From positions 38,231,557 to 38,295,556 of the forward strand of contig CM025850.1 of NCBI GenBank assembly GCA_003952965.2: 64,000 nucleotides of DNA. The letters are read 5' to 3'. This DNA is from Morella rubra. Lineage: Eukaryota > Streptophyta > Magnoliopsida > Fagales > Myricaceae. Under the pieces are notes generated by a model that ran no database searches, had not been told where the DNA came from, and saw only the letters and a list, made by a program, of their open reading frames with translations. A program made the position numbers and the translations under genes. Within the stretch, counting starts at the first letter, position 1, and every line of letters starts with the position of its first letter. Of the stretch, positions 44,904 through 58,730 are shown piece after piece.

Positions 44904-46279
44904 ATATCTAGCCTCCCCATATATTGCATGTGGTTTAGCTTTGAGAATATGTATTGATATTGCAGTCCCATAGAAGCAGGTAGTATAACAATACCCATCA
45001 ACTTGCCAGTCCAATGATGGAGGTTTCTTCGAAATACAAGCTGCCTGCTAGGAGCAACAATTCATTAAAGGTTGAAATCGAGGATCTCTCTCGAGGAAAA
45101 TGCAACTCACACGAAATGTTCCAACCCCTAGTGCGTAGCAAAACTTGACTAGTACTAATATCAACGGGGAAGCTAGAAAGGAAACTTCGTGACTAGTTCT
45201 TCCGTTCTTTCGAATGTAGAGAATAGTCATGCTTAGACATGAAGTCAGACACAAATGTCGAGAAAACTATAAGTAATAGAAGTCATGGATTTGAAGTTTC
45301 GGGTATATGTCACGAAGCTCTCAAAAATTCGAACCAATGGGACATTTTTCCGAAACTCCAGCTTTTCCTTCGTCGTCAAAATTACCTAGTGGGTTACAAT
45401 ATAAGGACGAATTGCCAAGAATCTGTCATTATATAAATCTTTGCAACTTCAAAAAGAACCGCTAAAATTTAACATTTCTGAAAGCTCTTTCTACTTTGTA
45501 AAAACTGCACACTAATGACAATAATTTAGCAGAGGATCAGACATTTAACAAATGCATGGCTACCTCAGCCCACAATGGCATCGACAACGGACATAAAAGA
45601 TGGGGCGTAGATGACACAACGGCGAAAGAAAGAAGAAATGGGCACAAGCTCAAACAACTCAATAAATTAATTACAAGTTAAATGATTGTTAACAAAAGAA
45701 CGTAAGGGACCATCATCAGAGAAGATAAGGAACACGGGTGAGTTGAAGCCCCGGCATTTCAGGAGTCAACTACCCACCGCACTATCTATTTGCAACACTT
45801 GAATTATGACAAAGAAAGTGTGCTGCATTTACAAATTTGCACAGGGCAGAAGAAACAATGAACACACGAAAATGGGAAATACATACATATAAAGAGGAGA
45901 AAATATTTACACGCATTTACCTATGTAACAGATTATTTGCCAACCCCCCCCCCCCCTTTTTCTCTCTCCTCTCAGCGACAAATATGCACCATTTTCTTTC
46001 CCACAGCCGTGACCATCTACACCGGGGGCTAATGAATGTATGTATAGCACACACCATCGGTAGAAACCACCCTACCACTATTTCAAGACACATCGACAGC
46101 GAAGAGGAGTTAGGGCAGTAGAATGTGTTGATGAGGTTATCCAAATGCACCAGGTGCAGTATTGACTTCAATGTAAGTCTCACGGTCATGCGCCACCAAC
46201 ACCCCCCCCCCCCCCCCCCCCCCCTCTTCTCTCCTCTCATTAGAAGACTATTAAACAGACATCAGGAACCAATTTGCAT
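44904..46279. other. Convergent intergenic region between TOM1-like gene and RAPTOR
   Basis: Holds the 3' ends of both genes. The only striking parts are two long C runs described separately. No open frame matches a known family. Confidence 0.5.
45944..46240. repeat. Two long poly-C / CT-rich tracts near the RAPTOR 3' end
   Basis: A run of 13 C (45,944-45,956) followed by TTTTTCTCTCTCCTCTC, and a run of about 23 C (from 46,202) followed by TCTTCTCTCCTCTC. On the RAPTOR-sense strand these are G runs preceded by GA-rich sequence, within what would be the 3' UTR (the stop codon is at 46,280). Confidence 0.8.
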
Positions 46280-49200
46280 TCATCTTGCCTGACAGTTGTC
46301 ATCAGCATAGATAGTGACACAACCATCTACAGCACCAGCAGCGAGCAATACTTGGTAGGGATGGAATGTAAGGCAGCTTACAGAACTAATCTTCTGTCCC
46401 ATGAAGGTATGTAAGTACCGAATGGTGCCTAGTTGTTCGCCCTCCAGGCTAAAGACTTTGATAAGCTGTTTGGCGGAACCACTGGCAATAATAGGGGCAT
46501 GTCTATGAATAGCTAGTGCTGTAAGGGAACCCCTGTGAGCATTGATTGTGAGGTAGGCATCCCTGTGATTTCTTGTATCGAGGAACTGAATGTCACCAGC
46601 CTGAGAAGCGCTGACAATCTGAAGAAATACGAAAAGATTAGACACACGTCACATTCTCACAAAGAAATGTCAGAATAAAATTATTAAGAGGAACAAGGCT
46701 TTCACTTTGGATGTGCTTAAAGACCTGAAGAAGTACGCTAGTCTGTTGTATAAACAGTCATGTAACATGAAAAATACTCTGTTTTACCTTTGCAGAATCA
46801 AGTCCAGGCTGATAGCCAATCCCCACAACTCTTTCAACATTTTGCATGTGTGGCCGCATTTCACAGACAAGCCTGAAATTGATAATACATGCAAAGTTTA
46901 GACACTCAGGAAATTTGGAAATGCAAAATTTCAGACATAAGAATAATTGTACGAACAGATGACCACACAAAAAGAGGATTATCTATAAAAATGCAACGGA
47001 ACTAACAGTCCAATAAAACATCAGTGTTACAGTTACATTTAAGCAACTCCTTCAACCCCACTTCCTCTGTTGAATATGTCAATTCTAGAAAGGATCACAA
47101 TCTTTCAGGTGCCCCCAATAAATGAAATTTCAATGAACACAAGCACTCTAACATTGATGACATTCACTTATAAAAAAAACATTGAGACATTCAATAGCCT
47201 ACACATAAATCTGCATTAGCAACAAAATACAGATGGCAACTTCTAAAAGAAACTTGAATGTACATCACTCACACAAGCTTCTGAAAGTGGAGAAAACTAG
47301 TAACAACTTGTCTCAAAAAACAACCCCTGTTGCATACGAGTTTTACTCCCAACTATGGAAAGTATGCACTGTAGCACAATGTCACAGCTCGAAACAGTGT
47401 AAATATTTTTCTCATTCCCAAGGAATATTGCATGTGAAAGCTTACATTTCAGGTGTCCGAACATCATAGAGTCTGACAGAAGCGTCCACAAAACCAGCTG
47501 CAAATTGACCCCCGTGAACTTGAGAAGCAGCCTAGACATGACATGTATAGAAAAATCCATCAAAAAAATGACTACAGCAAATGCGACAACATAAAATTAC
47601 AAAATTAAATAATGACAGAGGATAGATAAATTGCATCAGCCACCACATTCGTTTTTGAGATGCAATATATTTCCAAATTTGTTATTTTGTTCAGGGAATA
47701 AAACATTGGTTACATTCATGAGACAATATTTGAGCCAAAGTCAACTTCACAAAACAAGCAACATTAGTTTATTGGTCCCCGATACAGCATAAGATACATA
47801 AACAAGAAGAAGGAATTAATACAACTCACCAATGCCGAAATGCTGCAATCTGATGAAGACGGAATAGAGTTAACAAGCTGCTCTCTATCCAGATCCCAAA
47901 GCATAATGGATGATATCTCGCCAGAAGCATACTAATGATAAAACATTGGAAAACTTTGTCAGCACTTACCTCATATTAGAAGCACAAAAGACAAAGACAA
48001 AGAAAGAAGTCCTAAAGTCCTAGATTTTATATCTTAAAAAAAATTCAAGCATTTTCATAAACAAGCAAATATGCCGATTGTAATTTTTTTTTTTTTACAA
48101 GCACATGCCAATTGTAATTATAGCAAATAGATTACCAAGATCCATAATAGGTAATGGACCACTACAAGAGAGATTTATGAGGTTGCCATTTAAAACATGT
48201 ACCAGATATCCAGACTGCTGTTGCCAATCCACAACAGCATTCAAACTCCGCACACCAGGTTTATGACCTTGGATTGAAGAGAATGCAGTTACAAGCTTCT
48301 GTTTATTCTTCCGATTATAATCTTTCCAAATTCGAATATTTCCATCACCTACATCATATACACACACCGAAAGTTAGATTGTCTCATAATTTCAGTTATT
48401 CCAGATAAGCATCAGTAACCAATACGACACTAACAAAAACAGCAGCAAAAAACAATACCTGAAGCAGCAAGAAGCAAGCTGTCATCAAGCTCATTTACCA
48501 GGCAGAGCTTAGTAATTCCTTTCTCAGGATAATCATGGTTATCAAAAGAGTTGAGCGGAATAGCTTCCTCATAATTCCATATCCTGCAAAGAACTCACGA
48601 AAAATGGTTAATCCCTAAGCAATCTAGAGATTTGGATATGACAAGCCAAGAAACAGAGGACAAGAGCTGATACAAATTCTCAGCCGGCACATGGAATTTG
48701 AGAAACACATGAAATCAATCTACTTCCATAATTATCCCAACTATTAAAGCAACTGTCCTCCTTCCAAATTTTCAGGTTAGAATATCCCAGTTGACATTTT
48801 CATAGGAATGCATAAAGTGAATTAACAAGACATCATCAAAGCCACAGCAGAGATAAGTGATCCAAGAGAAGTTGCATACCTGATCCGTTCATTCTCATCT
48901 GCAGCAATGACAATAGGAGAGAAAGGGTGTAGCAGCGTTGTTTTGGTACCAGTTTCAAACTTTGTATCCCAGCTCGCAATTTGATTATTGTTATTTAGCT
49001 TGCTAACAGCTGAGGAAGAAATAAGTTCAACAATCAGAAACTGTAACACTATTTTATAAGCCTATACCAAAGGCATGTAATAAGGAACCTAAGCTAATAC
49101 AAAAAATAACCTACATGAATGCTGGCATTTTGCTATGTGCTCCAATGCAAATTTCTCCCTCTCTTCTCTTCTAGCTATCATCTCTTCACTATCATCAGAT

Positions 49201-52200
49201 GCAGTAAGAAGTGGCTTAGAGAAGTAGCCACAACTCCAATTATAGATTGTTGATTGCGGAAGCAAACTGCGTTCTGAAGCCCCAGATGATCCCACAGAAC
49301 CAAGAAGCGGATCAGCCAATCCCGAGTCTGGAGAATTTATCAGATGAGGTCTGAACTCTAAGGAACAAACTCTTCGCATTCCGGTTAAATAACTAGGTCG
49401 AGGAGGGCTAACAGGAGGAGTTCGGAATGTTAGAGGCAAATGACCTGCTATCAATGGAAAAGTAAATTACAGTTTAAAGCATAAATAGACAGAAACAAAT
49501 CACGATTATAAATAACATAAACGACTACTCCAACAAGGAAAATAAACTATAAAAAGAGACACAACGTTTAGTTTTCCAGAAAAACGTACCTCCATTCATA
49601 TCAAACCATGAAGATGAACGAGCTAATCCAGCAAGATTAGGACTTAGAGATGCTGTTGTAGGTTCACCAGGCCGAACGCTGCCACTGGTGGTCCTCATAG
49701 GTTTGGCTACCACTTGTTCAATGCCTATAATGGACAATACCCGTCGACCAAGACTTGCTATGCGTGCGGACGGATCCTTGGCTAATGTACACATAGCCAA
49801 TACACATTGTGAATACATTGCATTGTCCAGTGGTTTTGCCCGGGAATGGTTAACAACCCCATTGCTGACACCATCATTTAATATTCCGGAGTCAGAATGA
49901 TGGGATGAATCATCAGACAAAGGAGAACCATGCATAATTCCCGAGTTAGCAAGAGGGCTGCTGGCGGAGACCCTCCATCTCGAACCACTGCTGTATTGTC
50001 ATTGCCGACTCTCAAAACAGAACCAATTTGGGAAGAAACAATATTTCCATGCTGCAGGTACTGGTTTGAATTACCATATCCACTACTTGTGCTTGTTATA
50101 TGAGCCAAAGAAGGTAATGAATTCAGCAAAGAATTTGCCTGAGGTTTCCAATGAGCAGCAGCAATTAACTTGAGATGCTTGTTATGGCCAAAGGCAAAGC
50201 GTGCCAGGGCTGTCAATTTGACACAAGGAAAACCGGACTTTTTTAATTTATAGGTAATAACAACAGATTCATCATTGACAGCAATGACGATAAGCACGAA
50301 TTAACAGCAGCATAAAACAATCAACTAGAAATTCCCCAGACGAAAATATACAATGCTTTAATGTAGAGGCTAGAAAGGAGTAGGTACAATCAAGGCAAAG
50401 TCTAAGTGCATACTGGCGAAAGACGAGCGGGCATATAAATTTCTAAGAGTTTTCAGGTCAAACAAGGGGCTTTTGATGGACTCCAAAATTATCAATCCAA
50501 GGCTTCCGGGATTCAATTAATCTTCAACCATTCAAAAATCCCCATACAACTGTTTCAAACCTATTAGACATCCAAAAACGAGGGGAAAAAACACCACTTT
50601 GACAATGTATCACCAAATCGAAATTGGCATACCTCGATGTATAAAAACAAATACTTGAAAATCATTACTTAGTGTCCAAACAACTACAACTTAAATTCAA
50701 CCATGAAAATAATTGTATTTAATAGAACATATAGATGCAGAAAACAACCAAACCATATAAATATCAAAAACTGATGACAAGTCACATACCCACGGCAACC
50801 TCTGCCCTGACCAGTGGGCTTCCATCTGAAACAACAGTTAAAAGGCTTCTCACAATACTAATCTCAGCCCTAGCCTTTTCATCATCATCATATTCGTCAT
50901 CGCCTGCAGCGCCATCTCTACATGAGTCACCCACCATGTCAAGCAGGGTACCAAGTGCAAAAACAGCACAAGCCCTAACCTGAAAAGATAAAAAGGATTA
51001 TACGATGAAACATCATTTCTATGCAAAATCACCAATCCGTTGAAGAAAAACACATTTCATGCGATGGTAGACCTCTGGTTGGGGCTCAGACAGCAGAGTA
51101 GCATATATAGCAGGGGCATCTGCCTGCAAACCCAGGATTTGGGCCTCTGTGAAATCTTCCCACAGCTTTCCCATACAAAGGCAAAGCCACTGAAGAAATA
51201 AAGGGTCAGCTTGCGAATCATTTGTCGATGAACCCTGAAGGTGCTTCAAGCAGACATGAATTAAACCAGCTTCAACACAGGCTTCCTGGCCCTTTCTGTG
51301 CCCATCCACAATTATAGCCAAAACAAATGCGGCCATTGCACGCTGTTCTGGATAGGCTTCCATGCTATCAAGAAATCTAATAAAATATGTATGGCCTCCA
51401 TCCTTTACTAGATCAACCTGACATGACTATCCTCCCACAATAGAACAACATAATCAATATCTCATAAGCATATCAAGCATGTATCTTTTGAAAGAGTTTT
51501 AACCCAAGTAATTGCCAAACAAAGGATAAATGACGCAATTTATTTCTGATTGCGGTAGATGTGAGCTAAAATAGGGTCACGAGGACAAAAGCAACATTAA
51601 TGATCAGAAATTACAGAATTTCAATCACAGCAGCCAGAACTTGTGAAAAACTATTTAGAGAACATTCCTCAAAGAGACAAGCTTGAATAATGCACTATTT
51701 TCACCTTGATAAATTGTGGTTGTAGAAGCTACCAAAGTATCAAGACCACATTACGCCCACATTGTTCCAACCGTGGACGACGATAGCAAAAGTTTTGGCA
51801 AATGTGAAGACCACTTCCATGTCAATTCATAGCAGGAGGTGATCTTACTGGACCATCATCTTTTTCAGGTGAGTAAAAACAATTCAGTACTAGCGAGCAG
51901 GCATGTGACAGCCACATAATATGATTTTAAGATTACTAAACAATTGACATGTCCTATCTGTGGTGTGAAATGAATGTTGGTTACAGCAGTCTTCCCTTCA
52001 ACATCATTAAGATGTGAAAATAGTTAAAGAGTAACGACACAAGCCGTAGTGGTTGATTCTCACAATTCTCACACTAATAAAATGTGTGTTTGACAAAGAA
52101 AAGATGATAGCAATATATGAGCAATGGAGGAAATTGAAACTCCAGCCACTGACATGTTCTTGAGATATCAGAGACAATAAATTTAATAATCATCAATTAT

Positions 52201-55200
52201 AATTTTGGAAAACACAACATAATTTTGAAAGAACAAACTGCAATTTGCTGAAACAGTATGATGCAGATTACAACACACCTTATCAAGCGCAAGAATCTTT
52301 GTCCATATGAATACAAGAATTTGTCGAAGTTCCGGTGTGGTCGTTTGCAACAGCTTGAGAACGTAAGGAAATATTCCAACAGACAAAGCCTTGAGAAACA
52401 TAAAACTAAATGGTCAGGTCATAATAACATTAGAAACCACTAAAAGAGGAAAAAGAGAAGCAAACACGAGGCTACCAAACTACCAGATCTACCGCCCAGG
52501 GTCCCATATCAAGGAATCTTCCGAGAAGAACCAATGCCCTAAATCGATGACACTGACTAAGTAAAACCTGAAACAAAATGGTTCACAGACTCATTATTAT
52601 TATAAAATACAAGTGAAAACACAAAAACACTGACCCCATGAACAACAAACGATCCATTCTCCAGGGGGGGAAAAAGCAAGAATTGAGCTATGAAACAAGA
52701 AGATAGAGCCGAGAATAGATATCAAAATACAGCCATAACTCCCCAGCAGAAAGCACCTTAAAAGTTCCTGTCAAAGCAATTTACGTAAACCATGAAAGGA
52801 AGAACATGCAAGAAGACTCTACTCAGTTGTCTCCTCCACTTTAAGAAATGTAAACCAAGACTAACCCATCTCCAGGCTATTATCTTCGTTAACTCCAGAA
52901 ATAGCACTGGTAAAACAATTCGCTATCACAACTCCAAATGTAATCATACTGGAGTTACAGGGTATGCCAGTAACAAATAAACATTGTCAAGTAGAATATC
53001 TATCAGACTAATATGTTTGCCAAAATTTACCCATCAGCAACTAAAGAAAAACAGGACTCAGCAGTTGATTGGAGGGAGAAAAAGAGCATGCAACTATGCA
53101 GCCATCCCAGAAAACTGTACACTTGATACAGGAAGGATGGCAAAATGATGACCCCAAAATTAAAGATAAAGAGAAGTGCCCCACCTGAAGAACAATGGGC
53201 AACTGCTCCGGTGGTTTCTTATCTTCGGATCCATGGTCAAGCCATACCTCAAAAGCAGTCAATTGCTCAGAGAAGAATGGACTAGGCTGAAACAACATAG
53301 ACATTTGCAACTTAGAAGACTAACATAAAAAGAGTACAGTCAGAGTAGACAAAAGCAGTCTTCACAACCCATTTACTAGGTAAGGTAAAAATCTACCAAA
53401 TAGAGCCAAACCCATGGAAGAAATTAAAAAAAGAACAATAAACTCCCAAGGACCATACCAGGAACTCTGCAGTAGGGTCCTCAATCAGTGATGGAAGCTG
53501 AGCAAGGCAGATCTCAGCAGCCATGTCCCATGCATCCCTGCATTGTGCAAAAGTCAGTGGATTTGTATTTAAATCACACAACAGAATTCAACGTGCAAAA
53601 ATCTCCAGCATACCACATATGATGCTGATGGGTTGGTGGCAACATTGGCTGAGAGATTGGAGAACAATTAGCCGAGCGCATAATTCGCTCCGCAAGCAAA
53701 AAATTGCGAAATAAACTGGCAACTAATAAATCTTGTCTGAACAGTCTCTGGAAAAGATCTGCAGCGCAAAACTAATTAGACACACGTACCACTCACAAGA
53801 AGCATAAACAGCTAAGACAATACTCTGATGAATTATATCAGGAGAGGAATGCATATTTACCATGAGGAAGAACATTCCAGGCAATTGTGTCAGTTACAGC
53901 TGTAAATATCCAGTTCAATTCACCCAAAAGTGTTTTCCGGTCATTCTGGCGACCAGGAATTTTATCTATGAGGGACTCATCAACAGACTCGCGAAGCAAG
54001 GAACGTTTGCAGAACCTATAAGAAAATATAACCATCGAAATATGGATCAGACCAGTAAATAAGCAAAATTGCAATTAATCAGAACCACTCAACAGCTGAA
54101 GTTCAAATAATGGGAAAAATTAAAAACAAAACAAGCAACAAGAAGAATACCTTAATGAAAATATACTTGCTTGTTAGAAATAAATAATTTTTCAATTTGA
54201 CCAGCCTGGAAAAGTAAAAACGAGAGAAATCATTGACCATGCATTCTCTCTTTCGTACTGTGCCCTCTCAAAGTAATTTTAAATTTGGGACAAAAGAAGT
54301 AGACCCTATTGGAGTTAACGTACTAATACGAAAAGGCCATTTATGTCCATTTTATTTGAACACTTGACCAACAGTACTTTACAATTGCAGGGATCCTACC
54401 CAACTTTAATGATGCTAATCCTTTCATTTTAGATTATATTATCAATTTACACTTTCTTTTAGTGCATATCATTACAAACAGATCAAACCCAAGAAAGACG
54501 GTTGTTTCATGAGGCACATATTACTTCAAATGCATGAAAGTTGTTTTTCTCCCTCAAAGGAAACCGAAGTTTCAACAAGTAGCGAACAGGAAACAAAAAA
54601 AAATGCATGAAATCAAAGTTTCATTAGAAAGTTTTTTTTCTCAAAGGAAATCAAAGTTTCAACAAGTAGTCAAACAGAAAAACCAAAAGTGAGATATATT
54701 TCACCATCTCAGTGCCATCTTTATAGGAGTTGTGAGGCAAGAAGTAAACACATCAGCAGGGAATTCAGCACTCTGAGGAAGAGTCTCATGTGCTTCACAG
54801 GCAGCAAGCAGAATGCAATCCCTTGAGGATCCGGAGGCGCCCCAATCAATAAGCTATAAAGGAATAATCAAATAGATATTTAATAATCAGAATAATGGAA
54901 TAACACTCCCTAGATCATTGCTATAAAACTACCATAAAACACTGTTCCATACCTCATTGAAGGCATTGACAATCATCCCAGCAGCAGAGCAGTCAAAAAC
55001 ATATATCGACGGTGTCTTCAGCCAGGAATCAAGGTCACTGATTGGCAAGGGTATATACTGCGTATAACTCTGCAGAACATGGGTCAGAACCAGAACACAA
55101 TCTGTTCATTGGTGACAATAAAACCAAAAAAAGAACAAGGTTAGAATGTAGTAACAAACCCTGTTAAAGAGCCAAATTTCGCCATTTGCGGTGGGTTTTG

Positions 55201-58200
55201 GCACACCATGCCCATTATAATGGAAGAGAACTCTCTCAGTCTTGGCAGATTTACGACATGTATTACATAGTTTCTTCACTTCCTCCACAGTAGGATCAAG
55301 TTGATACTTATACCGAGCCTGCCAAAGTTTCAAGAAATTAAAAATGAACTTGATGTAGAAATATGTCACACAAGCACATGATAAAAATGTTCTTACCCTC
55401 GGTTGCCACCTATCATACTGACTACTCAAAGTTTTCCCAATTGTCTCCAGTGCTTTTTGAGGTGCCATAGAAAAAGGATCTGCACATATTCAAGAATGTA
55501 AAAATTGATGAGAGCAAAAAGAAGTCTCACCATGATGAATTCCGAAAATAAAAAAGCCACAAACTGTACATCATGCTTCATCTAATTGCCTAGGAGACGA
55601 GTAATATCAAAAGTCAGTCCGACTAAAACTTGCTTGTGTTTTTATTCTGATATTAGCGAGTAGAAGTCCCAAATATGATTGAAATTTTCTTCACTTTGAT
55701 GGCAACCAAACAATACAAGTTATACAACGTGCTAGAAAAAAAATATACTGGAAACAGAAGAAAGAAACATTAATAGTAAAACAGTCATGATAACCACATC
55801 ATAGGACTCATAAGACCAAAGACAAAAGCCAAGAATTCGAGCTCAAAACAGCATGAAGAAAATAGATTTGAAAGATACTGCAAATTAATACAGAATTGAA
55901 TCGTTAAAAAGTTTACAAAACTTACTTTGACGAACATATGAACAAGGAATCCCTTCAGGAAAAATTAGGAATTAGCTATCTTAATGAAATAAACACTAGC
56001 TTTACATACAGTTTAGTTATAAACGAATAAACTGTACTTTTTAAAAAGAATTTCCCAAGGTTGTACCAAATAACATAAGGATTCCTCACTAAACACATGA
56101 AAATCTGATACTAAGTATGGGAAGTCTTATCATATCATAGCTCAAACTGCAGAGATGTCTTACAATACCAATAAACAGAAAAGAGCAGTAAAAATGACAA
56201 CAAATTAACAACCAACAACCAAACCATCAAACAAAAGTAAGAGAAGGGAATCAGCAGTTTAAAAGAATGAACCTATCCAGCACTCCATTCTGGCACAAGG
56301 AGATATCTTAATAACATCAGGTGGATCCACACTAATGTTTAAACATAAAACTAGAGAAACACATCCCGTCTTCATCTGCATAAAAAATTGAGAGTTTATC
56401 AAAAGCAGACATTCAAGCACATAAGACAATTTTGTCTTTAGATCCATTTACCAGAATAGACTACAACTGTACAACAAGGAAGCAATTAAAAACATAGAGA
56501 AAAGTGGAGGGAGGGGGGGAAATCTCCACTGCTATTACATGAAACTCAGCTAGAAATTTGAGAAAATCTTCCATGCAAGAGAAGTATCAGATACAATATA
56601 TTATCTCAAGTCTATCAATCATACATCAACAACAAATAAGAGACAAGCTGATAAAGATTATTTTATTATTTCCCCTAGCAATAAACATCGTACCAATAGC
56701 AATGTGATAGCGGCATAGGCCCTGGCATCTTTCCATCTACCATAATGCAAACCCTTACTAATAAGATAATTGCTCAAAGGAGTTAGTATGTTGAGGGCCG
56801 TTTTATCTTTTAATATTTTGTTTTCTGGACGAGACCAGCTTATTCCCAATTTACACTTTTCCTTTTCCTTGCAACCAACAAAAGAAAAAGCCTTCTTCCC
56901 TTACAGTAAAATAATTACAAAACTAACTCCAAGGTTCTTAGAGTAGTTGACCATAAACAATAACAGCCTGAACGTAGACATTCAAAAACTTCAACCAGCC
57001 TAGATGGTCTCATCAAAGCTAGGGATTACTTTAAAAGATTGGAAAACCAGGCAATAGGAGTAAAGGCGCTCAACATGACTAACCTCTCTATTTAATCAAA
57101 TCCTTTCCATTGATTATTTGCAAAGTACAATTTGCTAACACGAAATCATTTCGTGCATCTCTGGTGCATCAATAGCTAATTGTTTGTCACCAAGCAGATT
57201 CGGAAATCCCACAGTCCATTGGAACTCCCAATTGGTGTATAGAGAAAGATACCAAACTTCCCAATCCACATATCAACAATGTCTCATGATCTTTGAATTG
57301 AACGTAAGTGCTATGATGTGCTTTATTCATCCTAGGAACTGAAATATGTATCTGGATACCACTTTCAACATAGTTATGAACAAAGCAGTTTTGGGTCCAT
57401 TCAAATCTAGGAAGTCCTTGGTTCCCCACATTGTGTGTTGCCCATCACTATAGACAACATACCCAACTAAAGTTAGACTATCCATCTCACTAATCAAATT
57501 ACTTGCAATGTAGCACCTACAATGCCTGAGATGGTGTCTGAATCACATGTGCACAACACATTCAACAAAAATTCTTTGGCACCATCAACGACTTTCCTTA
57601 GATTCACAGCTGAAATGTTCACATACAGCACCTGATAAGAAACTGATTTAACCCCATTCTGATGAAACTGGACAGCTCACATTGACGCTTTTAGCAGGAC
57701 TGAAGCGACAACAGCGAAACAAGTAAAACTAGGAAGGCAACCTTCAACCCCATTAATGATTGCACCAGTTAAATAATAGCTACTCCTGCATATTTACTGA
57801 ATTAACTAAGGAAATTGCATGCTTATCAACAATGAAGAGAATTGAAACCTAGGTTAGCCTACATTTCACAGGGTTAGGTTCCCCATATACAGGCTTTCAG
57901 TTAGACATTATAGCGTGGTCGAAATGACTAATTATACTACTTTCCGCCAAATTAATCAACAAACAACACCCTAAGAGCATTCCCAACATCAACCATAACG
58001 GACGAGCAGCAACAAAGACTAAGGGGCTTACTCGTTCCTTAGGCCGCCATTTCGAGACCAACCCGTTATCGGATGGGCCGGTTGGAACGCAAGCCTCAAA
58101 GGCCTCGTGCCGAAGCTCGGACAACACCTTGTTATGGGGCAAGTACGCCAGGCTGGTCGTGGTGGAACCGGAGGCATTGCCATGACTACTGCTGGCAGTC

Positions 58201-58334
58201 TCCGAATCCCTTCTCTGTGAAACCAAATCCACGTCTTCGTGGCTCGAGGCACAGTCGTCGAAGTAGTTCGAGACCACCGTCGTCACCACCGAGGATTGCG
58301 AATACCGAGAAGCCATTAAATCCCCCAATGCCAT
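46280..58334 (-). CDS. RAPTOR1: RAPTOR, regulatory-associated protein of TOR (one-base frame break)
   Basis: Twenty-three exons on the minus strand: 58,334-58,032; 56,375-56,273; 55,479-55,397; 55,318-55,160; 55,069-54,953; 54,853-54,705; 54,015-53,861; 53,758-53,614; 53,537-53,459; 53,286-53,185; 52,567-52,484; 52,389-52,279; 51,426-51,073; 50,979-50,790; 50,209-49,590; 49,444-49,115; 49,009-48,880; 48,583-48,459; 48,348-48,203; 47,931-47,830; 47,531-47,446; 46,872-46,788; 46,618-46,280. All introns are GT-AG and in phase. RAPTOR is the substrate-binding scaffold of TOR complex 1. Exons 1-7 give the caspase-like N-terminal domain ([20 protein letters not shown] with its His; YVFDCSAAG with its Cys). 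Exons 8-14 are HEAT-type helices, and exons 17-23 are WD40 repeats ([31 protein letters not shown]). Expected length is about 1,365 residues (Arabidopsis about 1,344). One base is missing in exon 15 near 49,974, so the frame as written stops early. Confidence 0.93.
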
Positions 58335-58647
58335 TCAAATCCCCCCAACCCCCTCTAAACTCAACCCCAATCAGCAAACTAACCAATTGCCCTAACGGAA
58401 AACCATGCTATTCAGAAATGGACCAATCAAGCCCTAGTTTTTCGAGTGGAGCTAATCAGGATCGGAGAGATAGACACAGAGAGACAGATATGTAGAGAGA
58501 AAGAGAAAGGGAGAAGCGAGGCTAATCTAATCGACAAAGCCGCTAAACCAGCGGCGCATGGAGATTCTTCTGAGAAAAGCGAGGGAATCCAGCTCGGAAA
58601 ACCCCAGAAAACCAGAGGAAGGTGTCTGAAAACCCTAGAAACCCTAG
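58335..58647 (-). promoter_or_regulatory. RAPTOR 5' leader and promoter-proximal region with telo-boxes
   Basis: On the coding strand the region just before the ATG is rich in CT/GA (the reverse of AGAGAGAAAGAGAAAGGGAG at about 58,494), typical of a plant 5' UTR. Two adjacent telo-box motifs, AAACCCTAG, lie at 58,630-58,638 and 58,639-58,647 on the plus strand, about 300 bp upstream of the start codon. Telo-boxes are common in promoters of genes for translation and growth, which suits a TOR component. The transcription start is not determined. Confidence 0.5.
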
Positions 58648-58730
58648 CTCCCGAAGAGGATGATGGAGGCGCATATAATAGTGGCGGCACAGCCAAAAAC
58701 AAAAATCTCTCTCAAAATCTGATTTTGTGA

